From Endozoicomonas euniceicola (GTDB lineage: Bacteria; Pseudomonadota; Gammaproteobacteria; Pseudomonadales; Endozoicomonadaceae), in the NCBI RefSeq assembly GCF_025562755.1, contig NZ_CP103300.1:1178001-1242000 (forward strand): a DNA stretch of 64,000 nt. The letters are read 5' to 3'. The notes below the pieces were generated by a model. It searched no databases. It saw only the letters and a program-made list of their open reading frames with translations, and was not told the origin of the DNA. The translations under genes and the position numbers were made by a program. How positions within the stretch are numbered: position 1 is the stretch's first letter; each line of letters starts with the position of its first letter. Positions 9,145-18,766 of this stretch are shown here, piece after piece.

Positions 9145-9679
9145 CCTGCTGCTGTAGCTCATGTACCTTGCTGCAAAATTTCTGATGAGCAGATGCTGAC
9201 TTAATACCACGCTGCTCACTCAGGTTAAAGAGTTCTCTGGCCACCTTCCGGTTCACACCGATGCCATCCACACCATAGAGAAAGCGTAAACCCCAGCGGT
9301 AGACATCTTCAGCACTCAACTCTTTTATCCGACCTGTTTCTATCAGCTTTTTCTGCCCTTCCAGCGTTCCGGCCTGCTCCGGATCCGGATGAAGAAACAT
9401 GCAGTCTGCATTTTGCGCTCTGCTGACCAGTATCTGCTCTGCACAACCCCTGATATCGCCCTGGGGGCTCGTGGCAAGGTTCTCAAGTTTTGCCACCGCT
9501 CTATAGAATTCATGGATGTCTTTTGTACGGGTCAGAGTTTCACCGCACACCGCCAGAGTGGCATAAGGGTCGTTCGCCTGAGCCTTTTCTTTCAGCCACT
9601 CACTGGCTTTGTGGTATCCCCCCCTGGATGCTCTCGCTAACAGTCTGGCAACCCTGGCCTGCTGTTCACGAAACAGTTC
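9131..9679 (-). pseudogene. 3' fragment of an IS-split gene, Sel1-like repeat region
   Basis: This is the C-terminal 182 codons of the large gene whose 5' part lies at 11384-14512; an IS1380 element sits between them. No ATG heads the fragment, and the frame runs into a stop inside the IS end. Removing the IS plus one copy of the 5-bp target duplication makes SSNE (5' part) continue in frame into ELFREQQ (this part). The fragment is helical and contains a Sel1-like motif (YRWGLRFLYGVDGIGVNRKVARELFNLSEQRG). Alone it is probably not translated efficiently. Confidence 0.8.
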
Positions 9680-9684
9680 TTCAT
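9680..9684. repeat. Target-site duplication TTCAT, left copy
   Basis: TTCAT sits directly outside the left terminal inverted repeat of the IS1380 element, and the same five bases are found directly outside the right end (11384-11388). This marks a clean single transposition event. Confidence 0.85.
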
Positions 9685-11383
9685 CCTAAATTCAGCAGTT
9701 GAACGCCACTGAGCCATGCCATTAGGAATAGCTTCTCACGGTTCTGAGCAGCGTTTTTTTAAGTCATTAGCCCGATCGAATTAATGGTTGCATCGTAATA
9801 ACCTGCCCTTTTTTCAAAAATTTTGAGACCGCTTTCGTTAAAATACGACACCATGCGTTAATTGGATTCAACTGCGGTGCGATACTTTTGATTGAATCAA
9901 AAAAATCACACAGTTCACTTTGTAATTTCGCAATTTTATACATCCATCGATGCTGGCTTGTCAGCTTTATTTTCTTTTGGTTGCCAGAGTGGGTCAGCTT
10001 GCCAATTGAACTCATTAATAAGGGACGGCTGGTAATTGATTCTTTATGGGAGTCCGGATTACTCAATCGAACGTATAGCGTCCACCAGTTGTAAACCAAG
10101 GCAACCATTCGGGCCAGCATTCGACATCTTGCCATATCTTTTGTTACATAACCGCCCCAGCCCCATTGGTTTTTGATTTCATCAAAGTTATTTTCACAGT
10201 CAGCCCTATTGCGATAATGATTAATGATCGAGACTATATCATTATCAAGAGATGTGACCAGAACCGAATACTCGTAAGCTTTTATATTTTCTGGCTCTTC
10301 TATTAATGCTAACGTTTGTTGACGTTCTTTTATTCCTTTTTCCAACATCGGTATTTCATTTTCAGGACGCCGTCTTCGAACAATAATTATGCGTCTTTCT
10401 TTTTTCCAACCTGACAGTTTAATTACGGATTCTTTTCCCTCCCAATGGTTGTCGTATTTTACCCATCCTCCGCTACAGTGTGCATTCCCTATGGCTTTCT
10501 TAACGTTGTCGTGCTTCTTCATTTTAAAAAGATAATGACAACCAGCATCTTCCAATTCGCTCATTACCCGGTCACTTCCCCAATCACAATCACCACGAAC
10601 AAATTCAGGCCAGCAGCGTTTTGGAAGTCGATTTAATAGCTCCATTAAACCGGGTAAAGAGTATTTACTTTGACTTTGATTTCCGGGTCTGACTTCAACC
10701 TCCAGTATTAATTTAAGATTAGCCATCATATATGAGTGGTAAGTATGAGAGGGTCTCCCTTTCTTATGTGGGTTATAGCCATTAACCGCTCCTTCCTGAT
10801 GCCCATAAATGGTTTTCACGGTAACATCAACATCCATAATCCATGGAATGGTTAATAACGGATCAAAACAGAGATGGAGGTGTTTTTGCATCCATTCAAC
10901 GCCTTCATCTTCGTCAATCTTCTTTAAACCACGCCTGGCAGAATCATCGCTGACAATTTTTTTCATCCCGAGCAACTGAGCGTTTACTTTATCACCAATA
11001 ATTGTTCCGATATGCGCATAGCGTTTATGTCCTGAAAGAATGGAAAGCATTAATGAGCCAATCACATCCACTTTTTGAGGGGCGTTTGGGCTTTTATAAG
11101 TTAGTGGGCAATCGTTAATCCAGGGTTCAAATCGGTGACCTGTTTTTAAAAACTGTATAAAAAAAGGAAGCTGTCCCATTGGGGTGACCGATGCTTCAGG
11201 CTCCCACTCGACATGAATTTTACCGTCGAAAGAATCGACTTCGAGTTTGACGGATAAGGGATCTTTTTTCATTTCAGACAACTCACCCTTTGGGGGAGTG
11301 GGTTTTGGTGGTCGAACCATCTTCGAGCCCTCAATATTGTTGAGGGTTAGAGTTTAGCTCAGGGGTTAACCGCTGAATTTAGG
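9685..11383 (-). mobile_element. Complete IS1380-family insertion sequence (1699 bp)
   Basis: The ends form imperfect inverted repeats: CCTAAATTCAGCAGTT at the left and the complement of AACCGCTGAATTTAGG at the right. These match the CCTA.ATTC-type ends of IS1380 elements such as ISEcp1. The element carries one transposase gene and is flanked by a TTCAT duplication. It appears intact and recently inserted, because the interrupted gene can still be joined in frame. Confidence 0.92.
9767..11320 (-). CDS. IS1380-family transposase
   Basis: A 517-residue DDE transposase that fills the IS from near one end to the other. Likely catalytic residues are in WIMDVDVTVK (first Asp), FVRGDCDWGSDRVM (second Asp) and NRADCENNFDEIKNQWGWGGY (Glu), the last being the DDE_Tnp_1/IS1380 C-terminal signature. 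Length is normal for the family, and the frame is intact from ATG 11320. Confidence 0.92.
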   Translation of the reverse strand: MVRPPKPTPPKGELSEMKKDPLSVKLEVDSFDGKIHVEWEPEASVTPMGQLPFFIQFLKTGHRFEPWINDCPLTYKSPNAPQKVDVIGSLMLSILSGHKRYAHIGTIIGDKVNAQLLGMKKIVSDDSARRGLKKIDEDEGVEWMQKHLHLCFDPLLTIPWIMDVDVTVKTIYGHQEGAVNGYNPHKKGRPSHTYHSYMMANLKLILEVEVRPGNQSQSKYSLPGLMELLNRLPKRCWPEFVRGDCDWGSDRVMSELEDAGCHYLFKMKKHDNVKKAIGNAHCSGGWVKYDNHWEGKESVIKLSGWKKERRIIIVRRRRPENEIPMLEKGIKERQQTLALIEEPENIKAYEYSVLVTSLDNDIVSIINHYRNRADCENNFDEIKNQWGWGGYVTKDMARCRMLARMVALVYNWWTLYVRLSNPDSHKESITSRPLLMSSIGKLTHSGNQKKIKLTSQHRWMYKIAKLQSELCDFFDSIKSIAPQLNPINAWCRILTKAVSKFLKKGQVITMQPLIRSG

Positions 11384-11388
11384 TTCAT
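11384..11388. repeat. Target-site duplication TTCAT, right copy
   Basis: Right-hand partner of 9680-9684, directly outside the right inverted repeat of the IS1380 element. Confidence 0.85.
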
Positions 11389-14300
11389 TACTACTGCCCT
11401 TCAATGGCGGGGGTTCTGATGAAGTGTCTGTCTGATCGCTCAGAAGTCGGGCGGCAAAATAGTTCAGCCTTGGGTTATAGGGTGTTTGCTCCAGAGCCTG
11501 CTCCATCACTGTCAGGGCTTTTTCCTTTTCGCCTTCCCGTTGCAGGTTCTGAAATAAAAGAACAGGATCAACCAGCCGGGCATAAGGCTCAGCACTGAAA
11601 GTATCCAGACTTTCAGCAGGCGACTGGATAAATTCCCTGATCTGTAAGGCTCTGTTGACTGTTTCCGGGTACTGAACGAACAAACGGTAAAGCTCCGGCA
11701 AACCGGCCACGACTTCCGGATTTCCTGTCCGGGCCTGCTCCTGAATACTGCTGATATCAACCCGCTGAAGAATATTGACGGCCTCCTGCTTCCGGGCCAG
11801 CCTGCAGGTTTCCTCCAGCGTTTGTAAGCTGCCTTTTGTTCCGGTATTAACACTATGCAGTAATTCCCGGTAGTTGTTACTCATATCCATCAGTTGCACA
11901 CCAGTGTTTTCATGCAGCAGCCCGGATACCGATATCCCACCTTTTTCATTAATATGCTCTGAAGCAACCCTGAAAAGTGGTACTGGCAAATGCCAGCCTT
12001 TGATATTCAGCTCCAGCCACAGCCGTCCTTCATGAACATTGACAGCCGATACATCCAGACGATTAACCAGCCCCTGTAACATCCCCAGCAAATAGCCTGC
12101 TGCCTGCCCCATCATGGTTTTACCGGCTTCCTTAGTATGCTGGATATCCAGGCCTGATACCTGCGACTGGTCGGTAAGAATTTCGCCATTCATAACCTTA
12201 AGCGAGATATCACAACGAAACATTCGCCCCTCAAGCAGTGCCGGGGTAATCCACTGCCGGTAAACTTCCGGCAACAGTTCAATATTGTTCAACAACTCGC
12301 TGCCATCCAGCTCAACCCGGTTTAACCGGATCGTCCCACTGCCCTGGTCATCCAGATCAACTACTACTTCACCTAGCCGCCCCCCCGCTATGCCAAGGTC
12401 ATTTAATTTAAGGGTCTGTAACTGCGCATAAGCCAGAGTTTCAGGTACATCCTGAACACCTCCGGTATTTTGCTGTACAGCCAGATCCAGCGCTTCAACA
12501 CTGCCTGAACCCCGCACTGGCACACGCCACTCATTGCCCGAACTTTTCACTCGAATATCGCCAGCGCCTTTGCCTTTGAGGCCATCCATTGTGACGTTAT
12601 TGTCACGCCCCGCCTTCTGTGCCTGGCTCTCCATGACAACGGAACCAAACGACAGGCTGCCACTACCGGGCAGAGAAACTTCCATCGAGCCTTTTGTAAT
12701 CGTCATGGCTTCCGGAGTTGTCTTTATATCAACTTGCTCCAGTTCACTCTGGTAATGGGTTTTACCGTCTTTTTTAATCACTGACAGCTCTGCACCAAGT
12801 CCCTGAACACGACCATGAAGATCCAGTTTCAGTTCTTTGTCCGGTAATTCCTCGCGCAGATCCACATCCGCCATAAAGTCATGCAACCGGGTCGTAACCG
12901 AACGGTCGCTTCCCTGCCTCTCAACACAGACATGCACTTCGCTGGCACCGAGATCCAGATCGGTTGCCCCTTCATTAAACGCTTCCAGCTGGTCAGCCCA
13001 GATATCCAGTTTCTCCGTTCCCAAAGCCTTGCAAGAGTGCTTGTCGTGGATACAGTCCAGGTTGAAATTTATTTCAGCACGGGCAATATTTGCCCTGAAC
13101 CGCTCAGAGTGCTTACTCAAAATACCAGAAGCTGTAGAAGTGACCGGTGCGTCACCCGGCATAGCCGTCATCGGAACCTGTACCATTTTCTGCAGAGTGC
13201 GACTGGCAAGGTCAGAAGCCTGTTGCGTATCACAGTACACATTACCGGTTTGCAGGCTAAAGCCTCTGGTTTCCTTTTCACCCTCTTTTATTTCATCACC
13301 CTGCCGGCATTTTACCCGGCCGGATAAGTCTTCAGCCTTTAACATGGGATGCTTCTGACCCTGGTCGAACAACTCCAGCTTATTTACCTGAAAGTCGACA
13401 GGTAATTTCAAGTCCGCAATCAGCTGCTCAATTACACGACGATTACCATAAACTGATCGTGCGGCAATACGACTGACGGCTCCCGGATCAATATCCCCCA
13501 GCGTTGCTGACACTTTCTCTGCTGACAGTCCCAGATGGCTTAGCTCAAACTTACCTTCCCTGTTCTGACGAAAATGGCGGATATTTTTAAACAGGTTGCT
13601 GACCGTATTCCCCTGAATGTAGGAATTAACAAAAGGCATTACCCGCCCTTCCAGGGTCAGTTCGGCACCCTCAATATCAACACTGACACGAATCGGGTCT
13701 TTACCGGGAACGGCGACGACCAGGGTCGCCTTCAGGTCTGCCTTCAGCTTTGGAACCAGTGCACCACTGGTGCTGCTGACCACATCAACGCCTGTTACCG
13801 TCATATCGATATCTTCCAGGCTCGCTTTGCCTCCCGCCAGCTCCATGCCCGCTAAATGCACCTTATGACTGCCGATTTCTCCACGGTTGATTTTCTTGAG
13901 CGCCTTAACCAGCTGGATGTAATTATGGGCTTCATCCAGTTTTGCCTGTTTAGCCTCTTTAACGCTCCTGCGCAGGTTTTTGACCAGTTCTTTGGATTTT
14001 GCACGCTCATCATCGCTCAGTGAATCACCAAGCTTAAGCAGTTGTTGCAGTTTTTGCAGCTGGCCTTTTATGGCGTAAAAGGTTGCAGAGGTGTACGACA
14101 CAAACTTCTGCCGAACGGCACTCAAATCCAGCACCATGCAAACCGCAAGCGCCATAAAACGATCAATAAATTTGCGTTTAGGCAGACCCGCACATTGTTC
14201 TTCAGAAAGAGGCCGGGTCGAAGGGTGGGGTGCCTGCCGGGAGGTTGGCTGCCACAATACCGATCCGGGACCCATAGTGTCATCTTTCACATGAACCGGT

Positions 14301-14512
14301 CTTATGGTTCTGCGCTTAAGCTGGCGTGTCGAGCTTTGGCGCTGTCTGGCTCCGTTGTGCGAAGGGTCTGCCGAAACGACACTGACATCCCTGTAGTCGG
14401 ACGTTCTGCCTTTTTCTGCTGCACCCTTTTCGACAGCACTATGCTCTACTGGCCCGATGCTTTCCGTTGCAGTGCTTCTGCCTGTGGACTGAGGTCCGAT
14501 GCCATTAAACAT
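11384..14512 (-). pseudogene. 5' part of a very large gene split by IS1380; unknown function
   Basis: The ATG at 14512 begins MFNGIGPQSTG; a TTG at 14590 would add 26 residues. The present frame gains five IS-encoded residues (PKFSG) before stopping at 11366. With the 3' fragment the ancestral protein would have been about 1225 residues. Residues 1-110 are Ser/Thr/Arg-rich and disordered-looking. A hydrophobic stretch (FMALAVCMVLDLSAV) lies near 120-135. The long middle consists of repeating beta-rich segments with many Leu/Asp/Gly (for example KVSATLGDIDPGAVSRIAARSVYG), loosely like AsmA-type tube proteins but without a firm match. The end is helical (EKALTVMEQALEQTPYNPRLNYFAARLL), TPR-like. 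The truncated protein may still be made. Confidence 0.75.
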
Positions 14513-14846
14513 TGCCAGAGTATCCCGCTCACCGTTTTTTGTCTGGTCAGTCGTCCGGTCTGCCCGGTATATCCTGTGTGCTATCGGCAATGTTCAACAA
14601 GCATTTATTCAATGCCTGGTTGACTCAAGGTAGTGAATTCAGCGGGAATGAGTGTGTGTAATCAGTCAGAGTCGGATTTTGTACGACCAATATTCGCCAG
14701 CCAGATGGACAAGCCTTTCACCTGTGGCATAAGAACCACGTTGATTGGGGCTCATATTACCCGCGTTTGTGTGTCCGGAGAACTATAACCACTTCAAAAC
14801 GCACTCTTGATTAAAACCGCAACGAACGCAACATTCGTTGTTATGA

Positions 14847-16097
14847 TTAAGGCTCAAGCTGCCTTGTTAGATTTTTAAGAAGGACGTTTCTCGCACCGTT
14901 GATGTCTCTGTCAACGGTGAAACCATTGCCTTTTATAACTTTTGATGAACCAAGCCGATCATCAATACTGCCATCCCATGAGCGGGTCTTTGACGTGTAC
15001 GCTTCATTGCAATCCACAACGTGCTTTCCGTACTTTCTGGCGTACCACTTCAAACGCACCTTAAACCCGTAATGATTGAGATCTAGCATCTGGCGGCAGG
15101 TATTCCGGCGTATGGTACGCACCTTTTTGTCTTTTCGTGTGACCATACCCCTCGTCTCGAAAGACGGCAGAAAGATAACGTCATAATTGGATACAAGCTC
15201 GAACGCCAGTCGGTTATGCAAGTCCAGAATAATGTCATCTTTCTTGCACTTGAGGCGGTTAATCTCTTTGTCAAAGTTGACAATACGATCCTGCGCCCAC
15301 TGAGGCATGTCAGGAAACTTTATGCCTTTTTGGGTGTTTAGAATCTTTTGTTTTTGCCCAATGAAATTGTCAACTCGTTTCATAAGCGGGAACAACTTTT
15401 CTTTGGCAAAGTCATTTCCTGCAATTAAAGCCTCTTTATCGCTGAAACAGGTAGCAAAAGTTCGCACTCCGGGGTCGATCCCAACACACTTCACTGCGCC
15501 TTGGATATCGGCATTGAGTTCTATGTGTTGTTGAACCTGAATGAACCAGCGCCCTTTGTCACAGGTAATAACGCATGATTTACCAATGGCTTCGGCAGGC
15601 ACTTCTTCCGTTAGATGGATTCTGCCCAACGCATTAACGCAAGGGTTCAATCCCTTTGGCAGTCTATCAATAGAGAATGAGTGCCTGCTTCCTTTACGGC
15701 TCTTAAAACTTATTTCTGAGAAACCTCCACTTGCCCCTTTGAGTTTTTTGTTTTTACTGCAAACAGACTTGAATGTTGTCGCTGCCGCTAGTGTTCCATT
15801 ATCTGAAATAATAGAGTTATAAGCCCGTCCATTGTCTTTTTGCTCCTTCTCCACCTGAGCCTTTATCGACGGGCGCATATTAATAAATTTACCATTTTCG
15901 TCCTTGTATTTGTCATTGCGGAACCGCTCTACAGCCAGGTTGTAAGAACGCCTGTAAAGAGCAAGTGCATCCCTGTAGGCCGGTTCATTCTCCGGGTAAA
16001 TTCTGATCCTTTTTGATGCTACGATCTTTGCGCCTTTTAGCGGAACGCTTTCCGTAGTGGCTGTTGCAGAACGAGGTAATGAAACCGATAAGCTCAT
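14847..16097 (-). CDS. tnpB: TnpB, RNA-guided nuclease of IS607-type element (atypical zinc ribbon)
   Basis: The frame is open further upstream, but the part before 16097 is the shadow of tnpA, so the start is placed at ATG 16097 (416 residues; ATGs at 16124 and 16133 are alternatives). RuvC motifs are present: CVGIDPGVRTFATC (first Asp), DVIFLPSFETRGM (Glu) and VDRDINGARN (last Asp). A TnpB zinc ribbon normally carries CxxC pairs between YTSKT and DRD; here the stretch reads YTSKTRSWDGSIDD with no CxxC pair. It may be a divergent clade or a protein that lost zinc binding. Function in TnpB families: guide-RNA-directed cleavage at the empty donor site. Confidence 0.85.
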   Translation of the reverse strand: MSLSVSLPRSATATTESVPLKGAKIVASKRIRIYPENEPAYRDALALYRRSYNLAVERFRNDKYKDENGKFINMRPSIKAQVEKEQKDNGRAYNSIISDNGTLAAATTFKSVCSKNKKLKGASGGFSEISFKSRKGSRHSFSIDRLPKGLNPCVNALGRIHLTEEVPAEAIGKSCVITCDKGRWFIQVQQHIELNADIQGAVKCVGIDPGVRTFATCFSDKEALIAGNDFAKEKLFPLMKRVDNFIGQKQKILNTQKGIKFPDMPQWAQDRIVNFDKEINRLKCKKDDIILDLHNRLAFELVSNYDVIFLPSFETRGMVTRKDKKVRTIRRNTCRQMLDLNHYGFKVRLKWYARKYGKHVVDCNEAYTSKTRSWDGSIDDRLGSSKVIKGNGFTVDRDINGARNVLLKNLTRQLEP

Positions 16098-16551
16098 GGA
16101 TATCAAAGGCTTCACCGGAACCATTCGAGTCATCCAAAACTTCGATTTGTCCTCCTGATAATTCAACGAGCCACTTGATAAGTTCGAATCCTGATCGTGC
16201 GAGCCTGTCTTTTGTGGTAACCACAATGTGGGTTGGATGGTCGCACATCGCTGATTCCAGAATGGTTTGCAGTCCTTTTCGTTTAAAGTTGAAAGCACTG
16301 GCAATGTCACTGATAAATTCTGCGTCAGGATGCCTTTCGAGCAAGCGTCGCCTTTGCGTAGCAATGGAAGATTTTTGCTTCCCTGAGCTAACCCTTGCAT
16401 AGCATATCTTCCTCTGCTGGTTGATGAATATGCGGTAGTGACCCCCGCTCGTTTGCATTATTTTCTCGTAATGACCGCTTTCGATCTTTCGCCTTATTGT
16501 CTGGGTTGTTACGCCCTCAATCTTGGCAAGTTTGGTTGTGGATACCCACAA
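15985..16551 (-). CDS. tnpA: IS607-family serine recombinase TnpA
   Basis: A 188-residue protein: a MerR-like helix-turn-helix at 1-45 (TTKLAKIEGVTTQTIRRKIESG), then a serine-resolvase domain with ICYARVSSGKQKSS (catalytic Ser in VSS) and TKDRLARSGFELIKWLVE. The start is a TTG at 16551, supported by AGAGG 8 nt upstream. It overlaps the start of tnpB, so the two are likely translationally coupled. The C-terminal Arg/Lys-rich end (GKRSAKRRKDRSIKK) is usual. Confidence 0.88.
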   Translation of the reverse strand: MWVSTTKLAKIEGVTTQTIRRKIESGHYEKIMQTSGGHYRIFINQQRKICYARVSSGKQKSSIATQRRRLLERHPDAEFISDIASAFNFKRKGLQTILESAMCDHPTHIVVTTKDRLARSGFELIKWLVELSGGQIEVLDDSNGSGEAFDIHELIGFITSFCNSHYGKRSAKRRKDRSIKKDQNLPGE

Positions 16552-16624
16552 AATAAACGCCTCTGGCTATCTATGTTGTTGTCAGTATAACAAGTTATGT
16601 TGCGATTGTTGCATTTTTATTTAA

Positions 16625-16882
16625 CTGACCGGTTTTGATGTGCAGAAAGTGGCTCAGCATGACGAAACCGATGTGGAGCGACTTTTAAACGATAAAGACA
16701 TTATTCGTAATCGCTTAAAAATAAACAGTGCCATGATCAACCACTGGCAAAAAACCATGAAAGAAGTTCCCGTCACCACCCCGGAGTCAGACGCCATGAG
16801 CAAAGACTTGAAAAAAACGGGGCTTCAAATACGCAGGCAGTACGATTTGTTACGCCTGTATGCAGGCGATGGGGATGGCGGT
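16625..16882 (+). pseudogene. Decayed partial copy of tag (3-methyladenine DNA glycosylase I)
   Basis: The sequence closely follows the intact tag at 18062-18661 from GATGTGCAGAAAGTGG to GGCGATGGGGATGG. It lacks the 5' third, has lost about 110 bp in the middle (after AAAATAAACAGT), and has single-base insertions in A-runs that shift the frame. The 5' end of the homology abuts the IS607-type element. It cannot make a functional glycosylase: the active-site and zinc residues near the N-terminus are gone. Confidence 0.85.
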
Positions 16883-16997
16883 GTCCGGAGACTTGCCTAT
16901 ACTGCTCTCTCTCACAGGCAAAATCGGCTAGCCCGTCCGGTTTAATGTTAAATTCCGGGCTTTGCAATATTACTGATTAAATGATTTTCGGAGCGTT

Positions 16998-18065
16998 ATG
17001 ACTTACCTGACCAAAAAAAGTAAGGCGATATTGACTGTTCTTATTATCAGTTTGAGCCCCTGTTTTATTTTGTATGCCGCTTCAGAGGATATACCCAAAC
17101 TCAAAAAAACAGAACTTTCGGACTTTATTTTGTATGTTGCTTCACAGGGTATACCCAAACTCAAAAAAACAGAGCTTTGGGACGAGTATGGCCAGATAGG
17201 CTTTGTTAGCTATTCAAAAGGCTGTGAAAAGGCAACAGACAATTGGAAGGCAAAAGCCTTTCTTTCAGGTTGTACTATTGAGTTAGAAGGCATTCCAAAA
17301 GAAACACAGAACGAAAATGAGCACGCCTCGTGGGGCTCACGTTATTACTTAAACACCTTAAGACCTTCTCACTCAAACCCTATCCGGATTACCTTTGAGG
17401 ATATCAGTTCAGAAAGACTGGATGGTACTAATACAAAATACAGTATAAAGATTGGCGATCTGTCGAAGACGAATGAGTACACCACCTACCTGCAGCTGGA
17501 TAAGGACTATGAATTGTTCGAACAACAACCCGAATTACTGGCACTGTCTTTAGCTCTGCAGCCCCAGTTTTTGCTTAATTTCACTAATTTAACTTCTTCC
17601 CGGAAATTTGTGAGTGATTTTGCATGGCCTTCTTCAAGTTATACAACATTGAAAATACCTTATCTTCCGGATGCCAGCCCTCTTGAAATAGTTCTGGAAC
17701 AGGATTATTTTTCCCATGGCTTCCGTCTTGCCTCCTCCCTGGACAAACTTGAAAAAGTAGTGATTTACAACGTTAGGAGTAAATGGAAGATAGATAATCT
17801 ATTGGCATATCTTACAGATTTAAGGATGCTTTTGGCTTTCAATATCGTTTCTGGCCTGGTAAGCATTTCTATTGCTTTAGGGTCTGAACGGCCTGACACA
17901 AAGTTCTACTACAACGGTTTGGCAGCCTGTCATGGCCTGATGTCTTTTGTGCTATTCTTTCTCCCCTCCAAACAAAGTGACATATTGAAGACCCTCAGGG
18001 AAGCGCCAAACTACTCTATGCACTATGGCACAGTGACCCTGCCTATGCGGTCTGAAGAATTATGA
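16998..18065 (+). CDS. Membrane protein of unknown function with tandem N-terminal repeat
   Basis: A 355-residue protein. The N-terminus (ILTVLIISLSPCFILYAA) is a signal peptide or anchor. A 20-residue unit then occurs twice (FILYAASEDIPKLKKTELSD / FILYVASQGIPKLKKTELWD), encoded by two adjacent 60-bp repeats. The middle is soluble and beta-rich. Two membrane segments lie near residues 277-295 (AFNIVSGLVSISIALG) and 308-325 (GLMSFVLFFLPS). Its stop overlaps the ATG of tag (ATGA), so the two are probably translationally coupled, although no functional link is evident. Confidence 0.7.
   Translation: MTYLTKKSKAILTVLIISLSPCFILYAASEDIPKLKKTELSDFILYVASQGIPKLKKTELWDEYGQIGFVSYSKGCEKATDNWKAKAFLSGCTIELEGIPKETQNENEHASWGSRYYLNTLRPSHSNPIRITFEDISSERLDGTNTKYSIKIGDLSKTNEYTTYLQLDKDYELFEQQPELLALSLALQPQFLLNFTNLTSSRKFVSDFAWPSSSYTTLKIPYLPDASPLEIVLEQDYFSHGFRLASSLDKLEKVVIYNVRSKWKIDNLLAYLTDLRMLLAFNIVSGLVSISIALGSERPDTKFYYNGLAACHGLMSFVLFFLPSKQSDILKTLREAPNYSMHYGTVTLPMRSEEL
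17064..17183 (+). repeat. Two adjacent 60-bp direct repeats inside a gene
   Basis: The unit starting TTTATTTTGTATG occurs at 17064 and again at 17124 with a few substitutions. It adds 20 residues in frame at the end of the signal peptide region of the 16998 gene. Confidence 0.85.
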
Positions 18066-18661
18066 ACGCCAAAACTCTATTCACCCGCCAGAAGCGCTGC
18101 CACTGGTGTACAAACGATGAACTTTATATTCGTTATCACGATGAAGAGTGGGGAGTCCCCTGCCATGATGACCAGACCCTGTTTGAGTTCCTGGTTCTTG
18201 AAGGCGCACAGGCCGGGCTGAACTGGCTGACGATTCTCAAACGGCGTGAAGGTTACCGAAACGCACTGGCCGGTTTCGATGTGCAGAAAGTGGCCCGGTT
18301 TGACGAAACCGATGTGGAGCGACTTTTAAACGACAAAGGCATTATTCGTAATCGCTTAAAAATAAACAGTGGCATCACCAATGCCAAAGCCTTTATCAAA
18401 GTGCAGGAAGAATTCGGTAGTTTCGATGCCTATATCTGGCAGTTCGTTAACCACCAGCCCATCATCAACCACTGGCAAACCATGAAAGAGGTTCCCGTCA
18501 CCACCCCGGAGTCAGACGCCATGAGCAAAGACTTGAAGAAACGGGGCTTCAAATACGCAGGCAGTACGATTTGTTATGCCTATATGCAGGCGATGGGGAT
18601 GGTGAATGATCATCTTGTGTCGTGTATTTCCTACAGAGCCTGTGCGAAGGATTTTGTTTGA
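18062..18661 (+). CDS. tag: DNA-3-methyladenine glycosylase I
   Basis: A 199-residue base-excision repair enzyme that removes 3-methyladenine from alkylated DNA. The zinc ligands of the family are visible: Cys in CHWC near the N-terminus, His in IRYHDEEWG, and the C-terminal NDHLVSC. The active-site segment LEGAQAGLNWLTILKRRE, with the catalytic Glu of E. coli Tag (Glu38), and the SKDLKKRGFKYAGSTICYAYMQAMGMVNDH signature spread over the last third are intact. Length is slightly above E. coli Tag (187). Its ATG overlaps the stop of the upstream gene. A decayed partial duplicate lies 1.2 kb upstream. Confidence 0.95.
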   Translation: MNAKTLFTRQKRCHWCTNDELYIRYHDEEWGVPCHDDQTLFEFLVLEGAQAGLNWLTILKRREGYRNALAGFDVQKVARFDETDVERLLNDKGIIRNRLKINSGITNAKAFIKVQEEFGSFDAYIWQFVNHQPIINHWQTMKEVPVTTPESDAMSKDLKKRGFKYAGSTICYAYMQAMGMVNDHLVSCISYRACAKDFV

Positions 18662-18766
18662 CGCATAAAGTGTAGGCTCATTATGGGTTTCAGGGAGTTA
18701 GCTTAAAAGCAACTCCAGTAAGCCTGTTGTAGATGCTGTACTCGTCTGCTCAAATAAGAATTTCAG

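Larger units (their letters stand above)
14750..16624 (-). mobile_element. IS607-type element with tnpA and tnpB (ends approximate)
   Basis: A serine-recombinase tnpA overlaps a tnpB on the same strand, the layout of IS607. IS607 elements have no long inverted repeats and make no target duplication, so the ends are only bracketed. On the tnpA side the homology to tag starts at about 16625, which sets a likely right border. On the tnpB side I can only say the end lies between 14640 and 14846. Repeated GTTGC-type words occur near both ends (14817-14841 and 16601-16615). The stretch 14640-14846 is the expected place for a TnpB guide RNA. Confidence 0.7.

Noticed and set aside
12837..13358. 173-codon plus-strand frame opposite the IS-split gene
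   Set aside because: Antisense shadow; amino-acid composition (Ser/Cys/Arg-rich) is not protein-like and no family is recognised.
16098..16400. Extended N-terminus of the IS607-type TnpB (517 residues)
   Set aside because: The extra ~100 codons are the opposite-frame shadow of tnpA and resemble no TnpB; the conserved part begins after 16097.
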